The notes below the pieces were generated by a model. The model was not told the DNA's origin and did no database searches. It worked only from the letters and a program-made list of their open reading frames with translations. A stretch of 64,000 nt of DNA from CALBZE01 sp036381255 (GTDB lineage: Bacteria; Gemmatimonadota; Gemmatimonadetes; Longimicrobiales; RSA9), in the NCBI GenBank assembly GCA_036381255.1, contig DASVDG010000037.1, positions 112,331-176,330 of the forward strand. The letters are read 5' to 3'. A program made the position numbers and the translations under genes. Position 1 is the stretch's first letter, and each line of letters begins with the position of its first letter. Positions 58,208-64,000 of this stretch are shown here, piece after piece.

Positions 58208-58762
58208 ATGCCCGCAGCCTCCACCGCCGTCGCGCACAGGGCCCACGCCCCGTCGACGACGGTCGTCCTCGCCGGCACGCTCGCCGGCACCCTCGACGGC
58301 TTGTTCGCGCTCTCGCTCCAGTTCGCCTACACCGGTGCGATCGCGCCCGTCCGGCTCTTCCAGGGGATCGCGTACGGCGCGCTCGGCGACGAGGCGTTCG
58401 CCGGCGGCGCCGCGACGGCACTCCTCGGCCTGGCGCTGCACTTCGGCTTCGCGTACGCGTGGGCCGGGGTCTACTTCGCGGCGCATCGCTGGCTCCCGCC
58501 GATGCGGAGCATCACGCGCACCCGGGCCGGCGCCGCCGCGGCCGGCGCCGGGTTCGGCACCCTCGTCTGGCTGGTCATGAACGCCGTCGTGAAGCCGATC
58601 GGCGGCATTCCGCCCACGCCGGTCGCGTCGGGGATGTTCGCGATCATGCTCGCCGGGCACATCGCCGTCGTCGGCTGGCCGATCGCGGCGGTCGTGCGGG
58701 CAACTGCCCGGCGCCTCGGAGCAGCGAGTGGCGATGCCGGGCCGGGCGGCGCGCCGGAGTGA
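58208..58762 (+). CDS. Four-span membrane protein, unknown function
   Basis: The 184-residue protein has about four membrane segments: VVLAGTLAGTLDGLFALSL, ALLGLALHFGFAYAWAGVYF, AGAGFGTLVWLVMNAVV and MFAIMLAGHIAVVGWPIAAV. The general pattern recalls DUF1440-type membrane proteins, with low certainty. ATG 58208 is preferred over 58199 because AAGGA then has proper spacing. It follows the lipoprotein by 43 bases. Confidence 0.7.
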   Translation: MPAASTAVAHRAHAPSTTVVLAGTLAGTLDGLFALSLQFAYTGAIAPVRLFQGIAYGALGDEAFAGGAATALLGLALHFGFAYAWAGVYFAAHRWLPPMRSITRTRAGAAAAGAGFGTLVWLVMNAVVKPIGGIPPTPVASGMFAIMLAGHIAVVGWPIAAVVRATARRLGAASGDAGPGGAPE

Positions 58763-59075
58763 TCCGCGCTCGCGTGCCGGGGGATTCATCCGGCCGGCGC
58801 GAGCCATCCGGCGCGCCCGTGCGCGGCGCAGGTCGCGCCGGACCCGGACGGCCGTCGTGCCGCCGGGGGGCGGCTCATGCCGCGGCGCGCGGCCTCTGGC
58901 GCGCGGCCCCCGCGACGTTGTACACTCCAGGATCGCCCCGCTAAACGCCGTCGAATGGAGACGTCAGGAGTGCCGAAGCGCTTTTCGGGCACGACGTTCT
59001 CCGTGTCGACCGCCGCCGCGGCGGCGGTCTTCGCCGCATAGAGGCGCGAGTGCTCCCCCTGCCCCGGAGGTGACC
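58763..59075. other. 313-bp leader region of the LytS/LytTR pair
   Basis: No gene is supported here. The region holds a 22-bp perfect palindrome at 59008-59029 (half-site GACCGCCGCCG) that could be an operator or hairpin, although its CCG periodicity makes chance possible. TACACT at 58921-58926 could be a -10, without a convincing -35. Confidence 0.35.
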
Positions 59076-60200
59076 GTGCACGATGGCGCCCCTCGCACCC
59101 GTCGCGCCGTGGTCCGCTGGGCGGCCGTATTCGGCTGCTGGGCGGTCTTCGGGCTCTTCCTGTACTCGCACCAGTACGTGATCTACACGGTCCGCGAGGA
59201 CGCGCCCTTCGCCTGGTTCCCCGTCTTCGTCCTGATCTTCGAGAACGTCTGCCTGTGGGCGGTGTTCACGCCCGTCATCCTCCGGCTCGGCGAGCGCTTT
59301 CCGATCCGCGCCGGGACGTGGCCCCGCTCCGTGGCCGTGCACCTCGCGGCCGGCGCCGTCTTCGTCTCGATCGGGATCACCTGCTACTGGCTCGTCGCAC
59401 GGCAGGTCCGCCCGGAACGCGACGACACGCTGATCGACTTCTTCGCCACGTACTTCCACCTGGACCTCCAGTGGTACGCGGCGGTCCTCGGCGTCGGGCA
59501 CGCGATCGCCTACTACCGGCGATACCGCGACCGGGAACTGCGCGCGTCCCAGCTCGAGACGCAGCTCGTGAGCGCGCAGCTCCAGTCGCTGAAGCTCCAG
59601 CTCCAGCCGCATTTCCTGTTCAACACGCTCAACACGATCTCGACGCTGGTCCACGAGGATCCGGATGTGGCGGACCGCATGGTCGCGCGGCTGAGCGAGC
59701 TGCTGCGCCACTCGCTCGAGGGCGCGGACACCCAGGAGGTCCCGCTCCGCGACGAGCTCCAGTTCCTCGAACCCTACCTCGAGATCGAGCAGGCCCGCTT
59801 CGAGGACCGCCTGAGCGTCCAACGCCGCATCGACCCGGCCACGCTCGACGCCCTCGTCCCCCACCTGCTGTTCCAACCGCTCGTCGAGAACGCGATCCGG
59901 CACGGCATCTCGCAACGCGCCGCGCCCGGCACGATCGAGATCTCGACCCGGCGGACGAACGGGCTGCTGCACATCGAGGTCAACGACGACGGCGTCGGCC
60001 GCGCCGGCAACGCCCGAACCGCCGGCGCCGGCGTCGGCCTCGCCAACACGCGCGCCCGGCTGACTCAGCTCTACGGCACGGAGCACCGCTTCGAATTCGC
60101 GCTTACCGACGGCGAGGGCGCGCGCGTCCGCATCGCGATCCCGTTCCGCGCCGCCGGCGATCCGCCCGACGTGAACGGCGGGAGAAGGGAGGGACGCTGA
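59076..60200 (+). CDS. LytS-type sensor histidine kinase
   Basis: The 374-residue kinase has about four membrane segments in its first 145 residues (WAAVFGCWAVFGLFLY, FVLIFENVCLWAVFTPVIL, LAAGAVFVSIGITCYWL, WYAAVLGVGHAIAY). A PF06580 His_kinase domain follows with QLQPHFLFNTLNTIS (His179) and an HATPase domain with LVENAIRHGI, DDGVG and GVGLANTRARL. There is no separate extracytoplasmic sensor. The GTG at 59076 is preceded by GGAGGTGACC. It phosphorylates the regulator two bases downstream. Confidence 0.92.
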   Translation: MHDGAPRTRRAVVRWAAVFGCWAVFGLFLYSHQYVIYTVREDAPFAWFPVFVLIFENVCLWAVFTPVILRLGERFPIRAGTWPRSVAVHLAAGAVFVSIGITCYWLVARQVRPERDDTLIDFFATYFHLDLQWYAAVLGVGHAIAYYRRYRDRELRASQLETQLVSAQLQSLKLQLQPHFLFNTLNTISTLVHEDPDVADRMVARLSELLRHSLEGADTQEVPLRDELQFLEPYLEIEQARFEDRLSVQRRIDPATLDALVPHLLFQPLVENAIRHGISQRAAPGTIEISTRRTNGLLHIEVNDDGVGRAGNARTAGAGVGLANTRARLTQLYGTEHRFEFALTDGEGARVRIAIPFRAAGDPPDVNGGRREGR

Positions 60201-60202
60201 CC

Positions 60203-60961
60203 ATGAAGATCCGAACCCTCATCGTCGACGACGAGCCGCCCGCGCGTCGCAGGATCCGATCGCTCCTCGAAGCCGAACCCGACATCCTCGTCGTCGGCCA
60301 GTGCGGCGATGGACGGAAGGCGATCGAGGCGATCGAGAACGTCGAGCCCGACCTCGTGTTCCTGGACGTCCAGATGCCCGAGGCGGACGGTTTCGAGGTC
60401 ATCGCGGCGGTCGGCGCGGAACGGATGCCCGCGACGATCTTCGTGACGGCGTACGACGAATTCGCGGTCCGCGCGTTCGAGGTCCACGCGCTCGACTATC
60501 TGCTCAAGCCGTTCGACCGGGAACGGTTCCGCGACGCGCTCTCACGTGCCCGCGCGCGCCTCCTCGACCGGAGTGACGACGCGCTCGGCCCCCGGCTGCT
60601 CCGCCTCCTCGCCGACCTGCCGCGCCCCGCTTACCTCGAGCGCGTGCCCGTTCGCGCCGGCGGCAGGATCCGGTTCCTCGCGGCCGATGAGATCGACTAC
60701 GTCACCGCCGAGGGGAATTACGCCCGGCTCCACGCGGGTGAACGGTCCTACCTGATCCGCGAGACGCTGACCGCGCTGGAAGGGAAGCTCGAACCCGGCC
60801 GGTTCCTGCGCGTGCACCGCTCGTGCATCGTCCGCCTCGAGCGGGTCAAGGAGCTCGAGTCGCTGTTCCAGGGGGAGTACATGATGGTCCTCGAAGACGG
60901 CACCCGGCTCCGGTCCGGCCGCAGCTTCGCGGCGCGCGTGAAGGAGGCGTTCCACCTGTAG
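60203..60961 (+). CDS. LytTR-family response regulator
   Basis: The 252-residue regulator has a receiver domain (about 4-120) with phosphoacceptor Asp55 (LVFLDVQMPEADG) and YLLKPFDRERF. A LytTR DNA-binding domain follows at about 145-250, with IDYVTAEGNYARLHAG, GRFLRVHRSCIVRLERVKEL and LEDGTRLRSGRSF. It is the partner of the LytS-type kinase. LytTR proteins usually bind pairs of short direct repeats; I did not find a clear pair in the window. Confidence 0.93.
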   Translation: MKIRTLIVDDEPPARRRIRSLLEAEPDILVVGQCGDGRKAIEAIENVEPDLVFLDVQMPEADGFEVIAAVGAERMPATIFVTAYDEFAVRAFEVHALDYLLKPFDRERFRDALSRARARLLDRSDDALGPRLLRLLADLPRPAYLERVPVRAGGRIRFLAADEIDYVTAEGNYARLHAGERSYLIRETLTALEGKLEPGRFLRVHRSCIVRLERVKELESLFQGEYMMVLEDGTRLRSGRSFAARVKEAFHL

Positions 60962-60977
60962 CGGGCGCCGCCGGCCA

Positions 60978-61040
60978 CCGGTCGGGCCGGGTCCGCGATG
61001 CGGCCCTCCCGCCGGTCGGGCTGGAACCGCGATGCGGCCC
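60978..61040. repeat. Pair of 29-bp direct repeats
   Basis: The segments 60978-61006 and 61012-61040 are near-identical 29-mers (both begin CCGGTCGGGC and end CCGCGATGCGGCCC, with three differences). They lie in the 160-bp convergent gap between the LytTR regulator and the EamA transporter. The inner CCGCGATGCGG is a small hairpin, so the region may end transcription. Confidence 0.5.
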
Positions 61041-61121
61041 GGCCGGCGGGCGCCTATCGGGACGCCGCGCCGATGCGCCGCGGAGATCGCCCGCGTGCGG
61101 GAGGCCGCTCCCCCGTCGCCG

Positions 61122-62051
61122 TCAGCGCCGCGCCACCGTCACCCCGCCGATGATGACCGCGGCGCCGACGACCTGCCACGCCCCCGGCACCTCGCCCAGC
61201 CACAGCCACGCCACGACCAGCGCCAGGACCGGGACCAGGTTCGAGTATACAGCCGTGCGCGTGTTGCCGATGTAGCGCACGCCCTGGTACCACAGCAGGT
61301 ACGCCAGGCCGATCCCGAGCAGGCCGGCGAAGGCGACGGCGGCCCAGCCCGTCGCCGGGACCGCGGTCCAGTCGAGGTCGGCCAGATCCGGCAAGCCGAG
61401 GAGCACGATGCCGATCGCGCCGATCCAGAGCGTCCACGCGGTGACCGGCACCGGACCGTACCGCTGGATCAGGTCGTTCGAGCCGACCGTGTAGAGCGAC
61501 CACGAAAGCGACGCCCCGACCAGGATCAGGTCGCCGGCCATCGTGCCGAGGCCGAGCTCGATGCCGCTCGCGCCGCCCACGACGACGAGCGCCATCCCGA
61601 CGACCGTCGCGATGGCGCCGCACCAGACGCGCGGACGCGGCCGCTCGACGCCGAGCGCCGAGGCGAGGAGTGCCGTCAGGATCGGCGTGCTCGCCAGCAG
61701 CAGCGCGGCGTTCCCGGCCCGCGTCCGGTCGAGGCCGAAGATGAACAGCAGCTGGTAGATGACGTTGCCGAGCACGCCGAGCGCGAGCACCTTCACGACA
61801 TCGCCGCGCCGCGGCAGCGGGATCGGCCCCCGCCCACGCAGCACCGCCCAGACCATGAGCGAGGCCAGCGGGAATCGCAGCGCGTTGAACGCCAGCGGGG
61901 AGAGGTGCTCCAGCGCGACCTTGATCACCGAGAAGTTCACCGCCCAAATGCCGACCATCAGCAGCAGCCCGAGATGCGTACGGACGGGCGCCGGAGCGGG
62001 GGCCGTCGCTTCGGCCGTGGTCACCGGGGGAAGATTCGTCGTGCGTTCCAT
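61122..62051 (-). CDS. EamA/DMT-family transporter
   Basis: The 309-residue protein has about ten hydrophobic helices in two similar EamA halves: the first starts at LLLMVGIWAVNFSVIKVALE and the second at LILVGASLSWSLYTVGSNDL. Both carry the family's Trp-rich first helix. It is an inner-membrane exporter of metabolites or amino acids, substrate unknown. It is divergent from fabI across a 159-bp gap. Confidence 0.88.
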   Translation of the reverse strand: MERTTNLPPVTTAEATAPAPAPVRTHLGLLLMVGIWAVNFSVIKVALEHLSPLAFNALRFPLASLMVWAVLRGRGPIPLPRRGDVVKVLALGVLGNVIYQLLFIFGLDRTRAGNAALLLASTPILTALLASALGVERPRPRVWCGAIATVVGMALVVVGGASGIELGLGTMAGDLILVGASLSWSLYTVGSNDLIQRYGPVPVTAWTLWIGAIGIVLLGLPDLADLDWTAVPATGWAAVAFAGLLGIGLAYLLWYQGVRYIGNTRTAVYSNLVPVLALVVAWLWLGEVPGAWQVVGAAVIIGGVTVARR

Positions 62052-62103
62052 GGGGCGCGTAAGATTCCGCCTCCTACGCCCGGTCGCAAGACCGCCCGCC
62101 CGG

Positions 62104-62133
62104 TTGCGCCGACTGCGCGGCGCGCGCTACCTT
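62104..62133 (+). promoter_or_regulatory. Candidate promoter for fabI
   Basis: TTGCGC (62104-62109) and TACCTT (62128-62133) are spaced by 18 bp and lie about 77 bases before the fabI ATG. Matches to the consensus are moderate. Confidence 0.35.
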
Positions 62134-62210
62134 CGCCGCTAAAACCCACAGGAACCGGACGCGCCCGAAGGCGCGGCTTCCACCTGGACTCCACCGCGGA
62201 GATCGAGAAC

Positions 62211-62996
62211 ATGACCGATGCACAGGGACTCCTCGCGGGCAAACGCGTGCTCGTGTTCGGTGTGGCGAACGAGCGCAGCATCGCCTGGGGGATCAGCCAG
62301 GCGATGCACGAACAGGGCGCGCAGCTCGCCTTCACCTTCCAGAACGAGGCGCTCGAGCGCCGCGTGCGCCCGCTGGCCGAGGGGATCGGCTCCGAGCTGA
62401 TCCTCGAGTGCGACGCCACCAACGAGGCGCAGGTCCGCAACGTCTTCGAAACCGTCCGCGACGCCTGGGGCGGCCTCGACGTCCTCGTACACTCCATCGC
62501 CTTCGCGAACCGCGAGGACCTCGAGGGCCGCTTCATCGACACCTCGCGCGAGGGCTTCCTCACCGCCATGGAGATCAGCGCCTACTCCCTCGTCGCCCTC
62601 GCCCGCGAGGCCGCACCACTCATGCGCGAGGCCGGCGGCGGCAGCATCATCACGCTGTCCTACTACGGCGCCGAGAAGGTCGTGCCCAACTACAACGTCA
62701 TGGGCGTCGCCAAGGCCGCGCTCGAAGCGAACGTCCGCTACCTCGCCTGGGACCTCGGCCAGGACAACATCCGCGTCAACGCCATCAGCGCCGGCCCGAT
62801 CAAGACGCTCGCCGCTTCCGGCGTCAAGGGGCTGCGCGGCATGATCGGCGAGATGTCCGAGCGCGCGCCGCTGCGTCGCAGCGTGACCCAGCAGGACGTC
62901 GGCAAGGCCGCGCTCTTCCTGTGCAGCGAGCTGGGGGCCGGCGTGACGGGCGAGACGCTGTATGTGGACGCGGGGTACAACATCATGGGGATGTAG
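62211..62996 (+). CDS. fabI: Enoyl-[acyl-carrier-protein] reductase (NADH)
   Basis: The 261-residue divergent SDR reduces enoyl-ACP in the last step of fatty-acid elongation. It has the FabI nucleotide loop FGVANERSIAWGISQAMHEQ, the HSIAFAN strand, and the catalytic pair Tyr161-x6-Lys168 (YNVMGVAK) after TLSYYGAEKVVPN. The C-terminal block GAGVTGETLYVDAGYNIMGM is typical. It stands alone, and ATG 62211 gives the standard N terminus. Confidence 0.95.
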   Translation: MTDAQGLLAGKRVLVFGVANERSIAWGISQAMHEQGAQLAFTFQNEALERRVRPLAEGIGSELILECDATNEAQVRNVFETVRDAWGGLDVLVHSIAFANREDLEGRFIDTSREGFLTAMEISAYSLVALAREAAPLMREAGGGSIITLSYYGAEKVVPNYNVMGVAKAALEANVRYLAWDLGQDNIRVNAISAGPIKTLAASGVKGLRGMIGEMSERAPLRRSVTQQDVGKAALFLCSELGAGVTGETLYVDAGYNIMGM

Positions 62997-63060
62997 TAGG
63001 TTGCCGCAAACGCGCGGGCGCCCGGCGTCGGTGATGTACGAAGTGACGGTTTCGTGCCTC

Positions 63061-64000
63061 TCATCGGCCCCCCTCGCGGGCGATGCGGTCCAGGATGCTC
63101 AGAGCGCGCTCCTCGTCGTCGGGGAGCGCGTGCGAATACGTCTCGAGGACGATCTGCTGCGTGTCGCCGAGCCGGTCGGCGACGGCCGCGATCGAGATGC
63201 CGCGAGACAGCAGGATCGTCGCGTGCGAGTGCCGTAGGCTGTGGAGGGTGACGCCGTCGCCGTCGTCGCGGCCGTACTGCAGCCCCGCCGCCTCGAACGC
63301 ATTGCGGGTCCACTCCCGGGCCGTGTGCGAACTGATCGGCGCATCCCTGCCGGGGGCGCGGAACAGGTAGCGCGTGCCGGCGAAGCCCCGGGCGATGTGG
63401 CGGCGAAGGATCTCGACCAGGACGGGCGGGATCCGCACGTCGCGCTCGCTGCGCGCCGTCTTCGGGCGCCAGGCGTGGTCGCCGTCCCTGGACTGCACAC
63501 GGAGCATCGGGCGCGGGCCGTCGAGGACCACGTCCTGCGAGGTGCGCAGGTGCGTGATCTCCTGGAGCCGGAGCCCGGCGTAGGCCGCGATCGCCAGGAA
63601 CGCCTCGCGCGGCGTGCCCGCGACGGCGGGGTGGCCGAGCAGGTCGCGGATCTCCTCCTCGGTGAGCACGGACGGCCGAGAGCGGCGGGCGGCACGCACA
63701 CGGGCGCGGCGCCAGGGGTTTCGCGTCAGCGTCGGCGCGACGGACTGACGCTCCGCCTCCTCCGCCTCGCGCTCGATCGCGTACCGCCACAGCGCGCCGG
63801 CGACCATGCGGTAGCTGGCCTGCGTCGCCGGCGCCCACGGCTCGCCGCTCTCGCCGCGGGGCGCGTGCAGGAACGCCTCCGCCTCCGCCGTCGTCACCGT
63901 GTGCATCGGCCGGTCCGCGCCGAAGTGGGCGACGAGCGCCTCGCACGCCGTGCGGTGGATCTCGTGCGTGCGCACGCTCCGCGTCGCCTCCGTGCGCCGC
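63061..64000 (-). CDS. Tyrosine recombinase / integrase (5' end beyond window)
   Basis: The visible 313 codons run open to the right edge, so the N terminus lies outside; a GTG at 63975 is only a possible start. An N-terminal core-binding domain is followed by the catalytic domain with the active-site Arg in YAGLRLQEITHL, the basic RPKTARSERDVRIPP, HSLRHSHATILL (H-x-x-R), LGDTQQIVLETYSHAL with the late His and the nucleophile Tyr. It resembles phage or integrative-element integrases more than XerC/D. It lies 64 bases after fabI, which suggests the edge of a mobile element or an isolated integrase. Confidence 0.88.
   Translation of the reverse strand, partial: RRTEATRSVRTHEIHRTACEALVAHFGADRPMHTVTTAEAEAFLHAPRGESGEPWAPATQASYRMVAGALWRYAIEREAEEAERQSVAPTLTRNPWRRARVRAARRSRPSVLTEEEIRDLLGHPAVAGTPREAFLAIAAYAGLRLQEITHLRTSQDVVLDGPRPMLRVQSRDGDHAWRPKTARSERDVRIPPVLVEILRRHIARGFAGTRYLFRAPGRDAPISSHTAREWTRNAFEAAGLQYGRDDGDGVTLHSLRHSHATILLSRGISIAAVADRLGDTQQIVLETYSHALPDDEERALSILDRIAREGGR

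Overview
The window is a very GC-rich chromosome segment of a Gram-negative bacterium with a mixed, operon-like gene layout on both strands. A SusC/SusD pair, a carboxypeptidase-domain TonB receptor followed by a DUF4249-like lipoprotein, C-terminal-Phe outer-membrane barrels, LytS/LytTR signalling and many GTG/TTG starts best fit Gemmatimonadota or a relative. This assignment is an inference from family content, not from a marker gene. No intact rRNA or tRNA and no CRISPR array was seen.

Layout. 1-2.8 kb: a helix-hairpin-helix protein (cut by the left edge), 3-methyladenine DNA glycosylase, an M19 dipeptidase and a small proline-rich protein. 3.3-18.3 kb: a glycan/exopolysaccharide cluster with two methyltransferases, a glycosidase whose barrel order looks circularly permuted, a CDP-paratose-epimerase-like enzyme, one GT4 and three CgeB-like glycosyltransferases, two MDR dehydrogenases, a Gfo/Idh oxidoreductase, an SDR, a membrane-protein/winged-helix pair and an undecaprenyl-diphosphate synthase. 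18.3-22.5 kb: an outer-membrane protein, etfB-etfA and an HD-GYP response regulator. 22.5-26.8 kb: a heptosyltransferase-like GT9, then a thioredoxin-NHL protein with an in-frame TGA exactly at the first position of its CxxC motif, followed by a SURNod19-like secreted protein. 26.8-31.5 kb (minus): ETF:quinone oxidoreductase and the molybdenum/tungsten cofactor genes moeA, mobA and fdhD. 31.7-36.3 kb: a Gly/Tyr-rich BON protein, a TonB receptor and its lipoprotein. 36.3-42.3 kb (minus): a BON protein, GH15, two tandem TupA-like binding proteins and the ABC permease and ATPase for tungstate/molybdate. 42.3-52.3 kb: envelope proteins, an M15 peptidase, an Ig/TIG metallopeptidase lipoprotein, a phosphodiesterase, a nicotinate phosphoribosyltransferase-like enzyme, an MFS transporter and Ku. 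52.8-64 kb: SusC/SusD, a lipoprotein, a membrane protein, a LytS/LytTR pair, EamA, FabI, and a tyrosine recombinase running off the right edge.

How the parts fit. Tungstate/molybdate uptake, MoeA/MobA and FdhD together point to a Mo/W formate-dehydrogenase-type enzyme elsewhere in the genome. EtfAB and ETF-QO link flavin dehydrogenases to the quinone pool. The most notable signal is the candidate selenoprotein at 23829-25292: uninterrupted homology on both sides of the TGA, a UxxC redox motif, and a bacterial-SECIS-like hairpin 18 nt downstream built from atypical Leu codons. A standard annotation would split or truncate this gene. Intergenic gaps also carry unusual short repeats: a 16-bp minisatellite, several hexanucleotide arrays and a perfect 19-bp inverted repeat between ku and susC.
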